A DNA stretch of 64,000 bases from Coix lacryma-jobi var. lacryma-jobi. Its lineage: Eukaryota; Streptophyta; Magnoliopsida; Poales; Poaceae. The position numbers and the translations under genes are program-made. The DNA is taken from assembly GCA_009763385.1 (NCBI GenBank), contig CM019826.1:65905864-65969863 (forward strand), read 5' to 3'. Position 1 is the first letter of the stretch. Each line of letters opens with the position of its first letter. The notes under the pieces are model-generated. The model did no database searches. It saw nothing but the letters and a program-made list of their open reading frames with translations, and was not told where the DNA came from. This document shows positions 23,729 through 34,938 of the stretch, one piece after another.

Positions 23729-25291
23729 TCCCGCTATTGGGAGCCCAGGGCTTCCAATAGTTATTGGAAGCCTCAGCCAACCTTCACTAGCCAACCCAAC
23801 CAGCCACTAACGCATGCAGGAGCCAGCCCAACCATTCAGGTGCTGACGCGCGTAGGGGACCACGTCAGAGTGCGTAAAAACGTTTTTGTCGCGACGATGC
23901 ATAGAAACTAGTAGTAGTTCAGTGAATAAAAACCAATTCATTGCTGCATAAAAACCTCTCAGCGAGTTGGCCTTTCACCTAACAGGGGCTGACGCATGCT
24001 GACACAGGTTGACACATGCTGACATGCACACATCCATTCTAATATTTTCTATTTTTTCGCGATAATTTTTCAACGAAACATCCGATTCAAAAATAATTTT
24101 CACCATTGAACTCGTGACATTTTTGTGCACAATTCAAGATCCATTGTGAATATATTTTTTAAAAAAATTAAAATTCATATCACACATTAGGATATTCTTA
24201 TATGCTTCCGTCTACGCATAAAATCTTATGAGTGAGAGCATATTAACATTAGGACCATCTTTGTTTTTCTCGTCTTTCTCAAGATTTAAAATTTGAATCA
24301 TGGCGCGTGATAGCAGGTTGGATGCAGAAAATCAAAAGTCAAGATGCTGCAGAAAAGTTTTGCCACCGATACTGTAAAAAAATTAGTGATTAAATAACTA
24401 AAAGTTAATTTTGCTAACGCGTAAAAACCTCTCCATAATATACTCCACTTGACCACAACCATGATTGCTAACAATCATATTTCTGAATAAGGAGATGTTT
24501 AATTAATATGGGAACAATGCATATCACATTGGGGATCTGAAGTGTAAAAATATAGAGACGATCTCGTTTACTTACAAAATTTAAAATTTTAGAAAAACAA
24601 CACAGGATGAACGATCACATTCATAGAAATAATGATTAAGATACAACAATGTATGTCAAATGATACATGTAATTATTCCAACATTGTATATCAGAGTGTT
24701 ATAACAATGCATAAAACATGTCTTAGTACGCAAAAAACATATTACAACACAGTTTCACCATGCATTAAAACCTTTGCTATAAAGCCTAAAAACTACAACA
24801 CAGTTCCACCAGGGATGCACTGTCAGGTGGTAGGGAGAGGGCGCCGCTGTGTCTGATTGAGGGCGCCTTGATCTCGTCCACTTCCGCTCGAGCACATAGA
24901 AACAAAGTTGTGAAAGTCATTATTCAAAGTACAATGGGATAAAATGCATAGAAATATGTTTTAGCAGACGCAGAAATATGCTCCAAAAATGTGTAGAATT
25001 GTATTCCAGTAATGTAAATAATTACGTAGAAGTATACAGAAAACTGTTCCAAGAATATATATAAAAATAATATGATAATGCATAAGAATGTGCTTCGTTA
25101 ATGTATATAATTATGTAAAAGTGTAAAAATAACTGCTCCAATAATGTATTGAATTATGTGCCAACAATGTATATAATTGTATAAAAGAAAGACAAAGAAA
25201 CATGTTTTAGCAAACACCGAAACCTTACAACAGCAAGAAAAATATAGAAACATACTTTAACTGGCATATAAATCTAACTGGAGATCATCAG

Positions 25292-25376
25292 GTATATAAT
25301 TATGTAAAAGTGCTTCGTTGATGTATATAATTATGTAAAAGTGCTTCGTTAACGTATATAATTATGTGAAAGTGCA
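25292..25376. repeat. 31-bp tandem repeat, about 2.7 copies
   Basis: Unit begins GTATATAATTATGTAAAAGT and repeats with a 31-bp period inside element A. Confidence 0.85.
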
Positions 25377-25852
25377 AAGATCAGGTAAGACAAGAAAAGT
25401 AAAAGCTTAGATAGATTAAAGATATGAACAATATTTAACTGGAGATCAGGTCTGTGAATATATACTAATTTTGGTCCCAATTGAACGGTGGCAAAATGTC
25501 TAACCTTACCATAGATTTGTTCGTCAGTTACTTCGTAAATCATAGCTCTATATCAAAGTACAGGAAATTCAGAAGATTTTCCTTTGTCAGGGGAGATTGC
25601 AGAGACGGAAAATTATGAAATTGAGAGAAGTAGCCTACCAAATCATTCGTCAGGTAGTGCACCTTTAATTTACCACTCAATCACGCGACAATAAAAGGAC
25701 GAAGCCATGGACATCGGAGAAGACGTCGCAGTGCGTGCTGCTGCTCCATGTGCTCCCAAGCAAGCACCCATGGTCGAGGTCCCGCCATCCCGAGCCATGC
25801 CGCCGCCGGTTGCAAGGGAGCAGGGACTCCACCGGTCGTCGTGAGCACCATC

Positions 25853-25934
25853 CAGATCAGAAGGCAGCAGCATCCAACAGTGCAACGCAGCAGCAGATCA
25901 GAAGGCAGCAGCATCCAGCAGTGCAACGCAGCAG
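25853..25934. repeat. 41-bp tandem duplication
   Basis: Unit starts CAGATCAGAAGGCAGCAGCA, two copies with one difference, in a small GC-rich island (about 25690-25990) of element A. The island may be a captured gene piece; no protein is recognised. Confidence 0.85.
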
Positions 25935-27653
25935 CGACCGCCCGCCAGCAGTGCGATGCGTCGATACACACAGACGAAGTAGGAGTACGATCGGAGAAAC
26001 CGAAACTATATAGAAATACATAATTATTTACCAGCAACGTATAGAAATACATAATTCATGACCAAAAATTAAAACTTTAATTTCATTGCACACGAAAATA
26101 CTGAAAACCACACAAATAACTTCTATGTATCCAAAAATTTATATACAACTAATTCTATGCATCCAAAAGATTAATATTTCAATTTCTATTTATCAAAAAA
26201 TTGATATTATAATTTCAATGCATCCAAAAATTAAGGTTTCAGTTTCATTCACATTATATAGCATAAAAAGATAGTTTTTTTGACGATCTCATAAAAAGAT
26301 AGCTTGGATTGTTGGCAATAATCTAGAAGGCAAGAAGAATCTATAAAGAACAATAATCATAAGTAGAAACTAGCAAGCAACATTCAATGATTTCCCCCCG
26401 AAGACTTTAACTCATGCATTGAAAAATCTAACAATTCTATAGAAGAATCAATTTCTATGCATAGAAAAGATCCTCGTACTAGTGCATCAGTTATATAAAA
26501 ATCCATTTTTAAAATTCATGAGAACTAACATTAATGCAAAAATCACAAAGCCGGAGGGCGAGTGGAAAAAATAATAAAGACTATAGAAAAATAATTTCCT
26601 CTGCATAAAAACTTATGCACGCAAGTACAAAAGCAAAATTCTCTCACTAGATGCAATAATGTTATGAATCAAAATTACATAGAAATCTTGGTTGCTTACA
26701 CAAAAAACTCAATGGGGTAAAACAAATGTGATGTAAATAAAAAAATGAATTCTATGCATAGAAAACTTCATAAAAACTTAAATTTCTATGCATTGAGAAA
26801 AGAAAATCAGTTTTCCACGCAGAATGGTGTCTGACAAGGCTCGCAGATTAGACTCCATGCTCCTCTCTCCCACTGCAAAAGCGTAAAAGTAGTAACACAT
26901 AATTTTCTAGAACCCTATATGCATCGTGCCACTATCCTCAACACACAGGTACTGCTAGCTGGTGAGCCCCAGGGACAACACTTGATCTGCTCAACAAAGA
27001 ACCCTAAGAAGTCCCGGATAAACCAAATGCATAGAAACAAATTGCACATAAAAGGAAGTCAAATGCTTCCTTGCTTCCAGATTGGCTCAAGAAGCATAGA
27101 AATAAAGAATCAATTGCACATAAACCTATTTATTGCATATCATATCAAGAAGATGCATAAAAAAATCAAAATCAAACACATATAGAAATCCTGCTTCTTG
27201 ATTTTCTTCAAACACATAAAAATATACTGTCGACGAGACCAAAGCACAAATTTGTAAATAAGGTGGTGGCCAGATCTGCCACCGCTGCAGTAGTCACCTA
27301 AGCTAGCCCACTGAAATCACAGACCCAAGTATAAGACGATGCGGGAAGTAAGTGCGGACGTGGCCGGGTGTGAGGATGACCTTTGGCTCAACGATGGCGG
27401 GCAGGTCGTGGCCTCGGAGTAGACACAATATGCTCCCCCTAAATTGTTGAATCAGTGCATAGAAAGCATAGTAAATATAAATCAAACATCTCACTCAAGT
27501 ATAACAAACAAAAGTTTATGTACAGAAATTTATACATGAACATTATTTTTTTTATTCTAATCAGATGTCCAAAACATATTTTCACTATGACTAGAAAAAA
27601 TATGCATACAAACATAGTAACCAAGGAAAGCAAAAACTAAATTTTTGGAGAAA

Positions 27654-27770
27654 AAACTAACATCTATGAGGAATAAAAATATTAAATTTTTGCAAAAGAA
27701 ACTAACATCTATGAGGAATAAAAAAATATTTTTTGGAAAAGAAACTAACATCTATCAGAAATAAAAAAAA
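27654..27770. repeat. about 45-bp tandem repeat, three imperfect copies
   Basis: Each unit starts AAACTAACATCTATGAGGAA or a close variant and continues with an A/T-rich stretch. Confidence 0.75.
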
Positions 27771-28200
27771 GAACTGAGGTCATGAGATTAGGATTCAGTG
27801 CAACATTCAAGTCATTGACGTTGATTGCTCCGTGATTGATTAGAAGTCAGCAACTGAACGCGGAAGAACTGTGTATAGAGGCAAACCTTAATTTGACATA
27901 TATACTGCAGCAACCGACCTGGTGCTCTGGTCAGCCGCCGGAGTATCTTCAAATCTGCAAGAAAAATAAAGGATCGAGGATTTCTGGATGGAATATATAA
28001 TTGTACGGGAAATATGAGGGAAACTAGACTCGTACCTGCCGCCGACCGGATCTGATAAAGGGGCCCTGGACTAGGGCCTGCTGTCGACCAAATCTGAGGT
28101 GGGCTAGCCTCCTGTTGGCCGGATCTTGGTTGTTGCCGCCTACTCAATTCACCGATCGAGGCTGCAGCAGCATCCATGATGAGGTGTCGCCGACGTGCCT

Positions 28201-28415
28201 TTCCGAGGAGCACGGGCCACGCATCCGGAGCCTCCTGCCGCAGCTTCGCCGGAGCGAGGACGCCGCCGACCAGGAGACGGCGCTGCGGAGAGGTGGGCGA
28301 GCACGTCCTTACCGAGGAGCGCGGGCCACGCATCCGGAGTCTCCTGCCGCAGCCTCGCCGGAGGGAGGACGCCGCCGACCAGGAGACGGCGGAGCGGAGA
28401 GGTGGGCGAGCACGT
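28201..28415. repeat. 109-bp tandem duplication in GC-rich block of element A
   Basis: 28201-28306 and 28310-28415 match closely (CGAGGAGC start, GCGAGCACGT end). The block 28100-28480 has exon-like composition. Frames are open on both strands through it, but no family is recognised. It may be a captured first exon. Confidence 0.8.
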
Positions 28416-28623
28416 GTGGATCTCGCTGCTCCCGTGTCGCGAGAGAACGAGTGGAGAGAGAAAAACCGAGATTCAAATGAATTTGAAATAGCAGTTTTGG
28501 TCTGACTAGATTGTACTGTAGTAGTTTGGATGGCTGGTTTGGTGGAACCAGGTGTTGCAGTTTGGGTCAGGGCTTCCGATAACTGTTGGAAGCCCAGAGC
28601 TCCTAATAGTGTATATATATATA

Positions 28624-28882
28624 CTCCCTCTGTATCGTATTTAGATGACGTTTAGGACAGCGACACGGTCTCCAAAGTACAACTTTGATCACTTGTTTTT
28701 TAAAAAATATTTGTTGTAAAATGATATATGTATACTTTTATGAAAATACTTTTCAAGACAAATTTATTTATATGATTTTTATATCTCCAAATTTAATAAT
28801 TTAAAAGTTATTCATGATTTATATTTCCAATGTTTAACTCAGACCTTGTCTAAAACGTCATCTAAAAGCGATACGAATGGAA
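28624..28882. mobile_element. Stowaway-type MITE
   Basis: 259 bp. The left end is CTCCCTCTGTATCGTATTTA. The reverse complement of the right end, TTCCATTCGTATCG and on, shares the TIR including the inner TTTAGATGACGTTT. It is flanked by TA on both sides (28622-28623 and 28883-28884), the Tc1/mariner target duplication. It is non-coding and sits between elements A and B. Confidence 0.88.
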
Positions 28883-28919
28883 TATATTCATGATTTATAT
28901 ATATAAATCATGAATATAT
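28882..28919. repeat. 38-bp perfect palindrome
   Basis: Centre between 28900 and 28901; arms contain ATTCATGATTTATAT. It joins the Stowaway right end to the TA tract before element B. Confidence 0.92.
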
Positions 28920-31713
28920 ATATATAGGTCCTGCTATTGTGAGCCCAGGGCTTCCAATAGTTATTGGAAGCTCCAGCCAACCTTTCCCTAACCAGCGCAA
29001 CCATGCTGACGCGTAGTTGGAACCAGCTGCTGACGCACGCAGGTGGAGGGACCCCTCCCAACCCGAGCAACCTGGACGCATAAATTCTCAGATCAAACTG
29101 CGTAAAAACATTTTTGTCGCGACGATGCATAGAAACTAGTGGTTGAGTGAATGAAAACCAACTCATTGCTGCATAAAAATCTCTTGGCGAGCTGGCCTTC
29201 CACCTGACATGGGCTGACACATGCCGACACAGGCTGACACATGCTGACATGCACATATCCATTCTGATATTTTCTATTTTTCGCGATAATTGTTCAACGA
29301 AACATCCGATTCGAAAACGATTTTTACCATTGAACTCCTGACGTTTTTGTGCACAATTCAAGATCCATTGTGAATATATTTTTGAAAAAAATTTAAAATT
29401 CATATTTTGCCATATTAGGATATTCTTATATGCTTCCGTCTACGCATAAAATCTTGTGAGCGAGAGCATAGTAACATTCAGACCATCTTTATTTTTCTCG
29501 TCTTTCTTCAAGATTTCAAATTTGAATCATGGTGCATGATAGCAGGTTGGATGCATAAAAATCACAAGTCAAGATGCTATAGAAAAGTTTTTGCCACCGA
29601 CATTGTAAAGAAATTAGCGATGGAATGAATAAAAATTAATTTTGCTAGCGCGTAAAAGCGTCTCCACAATACACTCCACTTGAACCATGATTGCTAATGA
29701 TTATGCTTCTGAATAAGGGGATGTATAATTAATACGGGAACAATGCATACCACTTTGGGACCTGAAGCGTAAAAACATGAAGACGATCCAATCTACATCT
29801 AAAATTTGAAATTTTGAAAAACAACACATGATGGACGATCATATTCATAGAAACAATGATCAAGATACAACAATATATGTCAAAGAGTACATATAATTAT
29901 TCCAACATTGCATATCAGAGTGTTATATCAATGCATAAAACATATTTTAGCACGTACAAAAAGATTTTACAACACAGTTTCATCATGCATTAAAACCTAT
30001 ACTATAAATCCTAAAAACTATAACACAGTTCCGCTAGGGATCAATGCACTGCCAGGTGGTAGGGAGAGAGCGCCATGTGTCTGGTTGAGCTCGCAAATTG
30101 TCGCACCATGCACCTACCGTCATCGTCCCATCGCTAGATCTAGCACCACAGTTCTGCGTCCGCTAAGCCACCGTTGTCGTCGTCGTCCACCATCTACCTC
30201 ACAAATAGAATAAAAATTAGCTAGAGTTAAGTTGCATAAAAATAGTATTGATTGCAACAATAAATACATTGCCTTTACACCATTAAATCTATAGAGTGTT
30301 ACATATAAATCAAATGTTTGCTGCATAAAAAATTCATTTAGCTAGAATCAAATATAAAAATGCATGCTTCTCACTAGGAGAGTGTATAATCAATATATAA
30401 ACAGTGCATAGAAACCAGAAATCAATTTGAATTCAAATTACATGTGAAGATAAAAACTGGCACATGCATAGTAATAAAGCATCTACCTCTTTGTCGTGCA
30501 TAAAACTCTATTCTTAATGACATAGAAACCAAAAGAACTTTGATAAAAATATAAAATGCACAACTAACCTAAGAATGTTTATTTATTAGAGAAACATTGC
30601 ATAAAACTTCTACGAAACCTCCCTCCCCTCCTGGGGATTTATTATTTAAAAAATCATGATAGCTCCCACCCAAAACCTGCTTCCCCAAGTACATAAATAA
30701 CAGAATATGCAGAAAATTATTCCAACATTATATCAAAGTGTTTTAACAATGCATAGAAGTGTGCTAGAAATGATTTAGCCACATAATACGCAAAATAACT
30801 GTGAATTTTAGGTCTACTATGCATAACAAATGGTGGATGACATCCCTGCAAATAATCTAATTCACAATTTGTATTGAAATCACATAGACAAAATGTAAGG
30901 AGCCATTAAAAAAATTAAGTAACTAAGCATAGAAACCTATCTTGATACATTCATACTCATGAGACTAGAAAACACATGACAAAATTGTATATATTTTAAA
31001 CACTGCAGTGAGATCATGCATAGAAATTTAAGCAACTAATAAGAATAAAAATCACCCATCTAGGTCCGAAAATGATAATTCCAACATGCATAGAAACATA
31101 TGATTGCAAGTATAAAAACTACTATTTTCCTAATATCTTCGCAATCACAGCTTTAACCATGTATAAAAACGAATGTTTGCATGCATAAAAATAGAACAGT
31201 GTAACAGATTTTGCGCTGGAACGGTGTAACAGATTTGAGTTTTTATAGAACAGTGCAACACAAAATCAGCGATCAGTGAGACATGTATTTGAGTTTTTTA
31301 TATAATGATGGGAGCTTGCAATCGGTGAGACATGCATCCTTCTATCTAAACTGCATAAAAACATTGCCGCTAAATTATTGGACCTGCACGCTTCTATCTA
31401 AAATATGCACAGAAACCTTGCTGCTAGATTACTGGACTAGCGGCTACCTACCAGCATCCAAAAATAAGTAGTTAACTGTCCAAATATTAATATTAAAATT
31501 TTAATTTTAAAATATGCATGGAAGGTGATTAAAAGAAAGCCTCCACGGATATGCTGTTTGTTCTATGAATCATGGCGAAAGAAAGAACAACTGCGTCCGC
31601 ATTTCACCTTCCATGCAGTCCACCAATTTCCCAACAAAGCGCAAATATGAACATCTCATCTTTCTGATATTAGTATGTTAGTCAAACGTTATCAGGCAGA
31701 GCTGTCTGCTTAC

Positions 31714-32527
31714 AGATCTCAAACCAAGACTGTCATTGCCCTGGACGGCGATGGCATCCTCAATCTGCAATATCTCAGACTCTATGGTTGTGACCCACTC
31801 CAGAACCTCTGGTGTACTGACAAAACGAACAAACCTGCGAAAGACAAGCATGAAAATCACCATCCATATTGCCAAAGAAAAAAATTGCAAATCACAACCC
31901 CTAACAATGGAACACAACGCACAATTGGCACCAACCTCTCCACCGTGCCCCTGGTAAACCATGGCGCATCAATCTCTTGATCAGGCTCAACTGTGATAGA
32001 ATAGCCTCCCTTGGCAATTTGTTCCTGTGCAACCTTGAGATGTGCGACGAATGGGTTCAGCAAACCAGAGGCTATCTTCTCCTTCCGTCCATTCGCCACC
32101 ACAACTAAATCACAACTAGAAAAACATGGGGAGAAGAGAGAAACAAATCATTTGCATGTATACTGCATCACGAAGGCAGAAAAAATGGTATTTCTAGTAT
32201 TCGACAAAATTTAGAACATGAGCACATCAGATCTAGAAGTGCAGGCTACGTATATGAGACGAGGGCGAAAGCTTTTGCCGTTTCATGGGGAAATGACATG
32301 CCCGAGCATCCAGAGGTCGCTCCATTTTTGGCATCAAGCCACACACATATATATATAATTGATTGACTGGCATATTACAGTATAATAAGTATAGAAGAAG
32401 AGTAGAGCAAGCCTGTTTCTCGGGACAAATTAACAGAGGAATATCGCCGAACAGATCCGGTAGCTCACTTGGTGCGGGTCGAGGTGAGCTGGAACACCGC
32501 CGATTCAAGCCGCGTATCCGGCCTCAT
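31714..32527 (-). pseudogene. captured 5' fragment of a COP1-interacting protein 7 (CIP7)-like gene, exons 1-3
   Basis: Three exons on the minus strand: 32527-32469 (MRPDTRLESAVFQLTSTRT), 32115-31936 (CDLVVVANGRKEKIASGLL; GGYSITVEPD; APWFTRGT) and 31834-31714 (FVRFVSTPEVLEWV; TTIESEIL). The splice sites are canonical (donors GTGAGC, GTTGGT and GTAAGC; acceptors TTTCTAG and TCGCAG). The frame stays open through all 360 coding bases. The sequence is the conserved N-terminus of plant CIP7-like proteins, which in Arabidopsis act in light signalling. The real proteins are several hundred residues longer, so this is only the first part. It lies inside element B, hence transposon-captured rather than an active locus. 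Family identity is by recognition of the protein pattern. Confidence 0.72.
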
Positions 32528-32789
32528 TTTGAGGAGCGGTTCTTGCCAATTCCCCTTCTGTACGAGATCTTGCTGGAAGGAGACGAAGAACTTCAACCGG
32601 CTTGGATCACAAGAGGCCAGCCAGAGTGCAAGAGTGACGAATTTGGCGGAGGAAAATGCAGGTAGGGGAAAAAAGAATTTTGATAATTGCAATCAAAGAA
32701 GATGAGCAATCCAAGAATACTTGTACGAACTAAATTAAAGAACAAAAGAAGAGATAAATAGCAATTGGAAAAATAAATAGTGAAAATCT

Positions 32790-33100
32790 GGGAGAGACTG
32801 ACGCCGCCGCCATCTTTTTGTTCCGCCGCCACCGCCGCTCCACGCGTCCCGGAATAGCTTCGCCCACCGCTGCCCACGCCGGCCGCCTCCCCAGCAACGT
32901 TTCCCGCCGCCGACGCTCCCGGCCACGAACGCGAGCGCCTCGTCGGCCGTGTACCGCGGCCGACCGTTGGGGCCTCTAAGGAACAGCATCGCCGCGAGCA
33001 CCCCGCCGGCCCCGGCGCCAGCCGCGAGGTCGAAGAAGCCGGCCACGCACGTGTCCGGGTCCGCCGCTGGGGTGGGAAGGAGAGTGGCGGCTGGCGGCCA
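32790..33100 (-). pseudogene. captured fragment of a patatin-like phospholipase gene
   Basis: Minus-strand GC-rich frame reading DPDTCVAGFFDLAAGAGAGG, then VLAAMLFLRGPNGRPRYTAD and EALAFVAGS. This matches the region around the nucleophile elbow of plant patatin-like acyl hydrolases. Those normally have a G-x-S/G-x-G motif here, and this copy has GAGAGG. An acceptor-like CACCCCAG precedes the block. Only about 80 codons survive before unrelated sequence, so it is non-functional. It lies between the right end of element B and the CIP7-like fragment, on the same strand. Element B thus holds pieces of two unrelated genes. Confidence 0.5.
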
Positions 33101-33289
33101 GTGGCCAGGTTGCGGTGGGATGGTTGGGTGGGGGAAATTATCAGATTAGGGTTTGGAGACGTATATATATTGGGGTTGGACTGATGGGGAGCTGGTTTGG
33201 TGCAACCAGATCTACTGGTTGGGTCAGGGCTTCCTATAACTATTGGGAGCCCAGGGCTCCTAATAGTATATCTATATATATACACACAC

Positions 33290-33404
33290 ACTATTAGGAG
33301 CCCTAGGCTTCCAAGTTATCGGAAGCCCCAACCAAATGCAGGTGGTCGGGTTCCACCGGACCAGCTCCTCACCAGCCCATTAGCCTACCCAAAAACCCAC
33401 CAGG
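33290..33404. mobile_element. start of a third TA-anchored element, interrupted by the Sirevirus
   Basis: Directly after element B and a TA/CA tract comes another terminus: CTATTAGGAGCCCTAGGC with hairpin arms GGCTTCC/GGAAGCC at 33306-33327. It continues for about 100 bases in the style of the A and B left ends. The Sirevirus LTR begins at 33405. The remainder is not found in this window. Confidence 0.6.
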
Positions 33405-34340
33405 TGAAAGGTCCTAGTTTAGTTTTGGTAATTGAGTGACAACCTAGGTGAACTAATATGTGCTTATGTGAGATACACAGGAAATTAGTTCACATATGAA
33501 TGAGCAATGAAGGAGCTTATTGCATATGAGACATGACATGGAGTCATGTGGCTAAGATGGTGAAGATCAAGGCAAGACTTGGTTTGATGGACTGGTTGCG
33601 AAGGTGAAGGGCAAGTTGGAGGCTTTGAAGCCGTTGGTACCGAGTGTCGGGAGGCTTGAGCAAAGACTTGGCGCCGAAGGACCGAAGCAATGGTGAAGAG
33701 CAAGTGAGGTCAAGATCGATGGACCATGGAGGTCATGTGATGATATGAAGTGGATCATATCATTTGATGATATGTTGGTGCATGTGTTGCATCAACAATG
33801 GAGGATATGGAATGGAATGCGCAAGGCAAAGATATACTTATAGGGCATTTCATTTCACCGGTCATAGGTGTGTAGAGAAGATTATGACCGGGTTTAGGAT
33901 AGATGGCCGAACAATCAAGAGGAGCAAACTTGTTTGCATATCGGTTATCTAGTGCCACTTGAGCGATCTAACATTGCGATGTTGCTAGGATCGAGTGGCG
34001 TGGTGAGAGCAAGTGAAAATCCTTTGAAAAATGATTATGAAAATGCTAACACACATGCACATGATGGTGTACACTTGGTGGTGTTGGCACATTTGCAAAG
34101 GAGAAGGTGTTGGAGTTGATTTGGATCAACTCGGAGAAGTTTCGGAGAAAGCTTTGGTTGGAAAAAGAGGAGCGATGGATCTTGGATTGGAAAACTGTAC
34201 TAATCCTTTGTGCTTTGGATCTTGTATTCATGTGGGTTGTATATCCCTCTGAATAAGCTTTCCAAAATGTCCAAGATCATCGAAATCGGAGTTCGGAGCT
34301 AAGAGTTATGGTCGTTTTAGCGCGGAGAAGTTTTGGCCAA

Positions 34341-34870
34341 GAGGTAGTACCGCCATAAGGCCGGTACTACCGACCCCTCCGCGAACAGATCGCATGTTCT
34401 CTGTGTTGAGGCCATTTTTGGCCTAGAGGTAGTACCACTATAAGGCCGGTACTACCGACCCCTCCGCGAACAGATCGCATGCTCTCTGTGTTGGGCCATT
34501 TTTGGCCTAGAGGTAGTACCGCCATAGGGCCGGTACTACCGACCCTCGGTAGTATCGACCCCTGGTCGGTAGTACCGGCGATCGAAGTCATTTTGAAGGT
34601 TCTCTGTGTAGATCTAGATCTGGCCTAAAGGTAGTACCGCCATAGGGCCGGTACTACCGACCCCGGTAGTACCGACCCCCGGTCGGTAGTACCGACGCTT
34701 GGAGGAAGTTTGGGGGCGTTCTGTGTAGATCTAGATCTGGCCTACCGGTAGTACCGCTATAGGGGCCGGTAGTACCGACCCTACTACCAACCCTACTACC
34801 GCCCGTGTTAGAAAAGCAATTCTAACGGTCATTTTGACTGCCGGTAGTACCGACCCTTTGGTCGGTAGTA
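34341..34870 (+). repeat. palindrome array in Sirevirus LTR (GGTAGTACCG / CGGTACTACC)
   Basis: Repeated units of about 110 bp each carry inverted GGTAGTACCG and CGGTACTACC arms around a short variable loop; at least six pairs. The array lies just upstream of the TATA box. Palindromes in the cis-region of maize Sirevirus LTRs are documented and have been tied to siRNA production; the motif itself is specific to this family. Confidence 0.88.
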
Positions 34871-34929
34871 CCGACCATGGCCGTGGGAGTTCGAGAAAAG
34901 GGGAAAACGGCTAGTTTGTGGCTCTCCTC

Positions 34930-34938
34930 TATAAATAG
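34930..34938 (+). promoter_or_regulatory. TATA box of Sirevirus LTR
   Basis: TATAAATAG, followed by GAGGTGTGGCC, a common plant LTR core-promoter context. Confidence 0.75.

Larger units (their letters stand above)
23727..28610. mobile_element. TA-anchored hairpin-ended element A, class undetermined
   Basis: The left end (CGCTATTGGGAGCCCAGG and on) and the reverse complement of the right end at 28571-28610 (CACTATTAGGAGCTCTGG and on) match over about 40 bases, so it has terminal inverted repeats. Each end carries a hairpin (23749-23772 perfect, 11-bp arms with a GT loop; 28571-28594 imperfect). Both ends abut TA repeats. The first 1.1 kb is about 90% like 28927-30080 of element B by eye. The AT-rich body has dozens of TGCATAGAAAC/TGCATAAAAAC-like words, and a GC-rich block lies at the right end. 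No transposase is visible. TIRs suggest a DNA transposon; Mutator-like, CACTA-like or Micron-like assignments remain possible. Confidence 0.6.
28927..33267. mobile_element. TA-anchored hairpin-ended element B carrying captured gene fragments
   Basis: Same left end as element A (GGTCCTGCTATTGTGAGCC; hairpin 28950-28971), and about 1.1 kb of following sequence is related to A. The right end (33228-33267) is the inverted match, with hairpin 33228-33251, and abuts TA repeats. The body 29100-31450 is full of TGCATARAAAC-like words. The right third differs from A: it holds a CIP7-like three-exon fragment and a patatin-like fragment, both read from the right end on the minus strand. No transposase seen, so any movement would depend on another copy's enzyme. 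The structure is that of a Pack-type gene-capturing DNA transposon of unknown superfamily. Confidence 0.62.

Noticed and set aside
28115..28505. Three overlapping plus-strand frames in element A
   Set aside because: Same GC effect plus the 109-bp duplication; no phase has a recognisable protein.
23727..28610. Element A as an ordinary CACTA transposon because one end reads CACTATTAGGAG
   Set aside because: The other end has CGCTATTG with extra bases outside it, no 3-bp target duplication can be separated from the TA tract, and no TNP-like subterminal array or TNP2 gene is visible. Kept as undetermined.
23727..33267. Elements A and B as Helitrons
   Set aside because: They have inverted termini and hairpins at both ends, and lack TC...CTRRT ends.
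34341..34870. Satellite DNA array
   Set aside because: Confined to the LTR, only about 530 bp, with palindromic arms; better explained as the Sirevirus cis-region.
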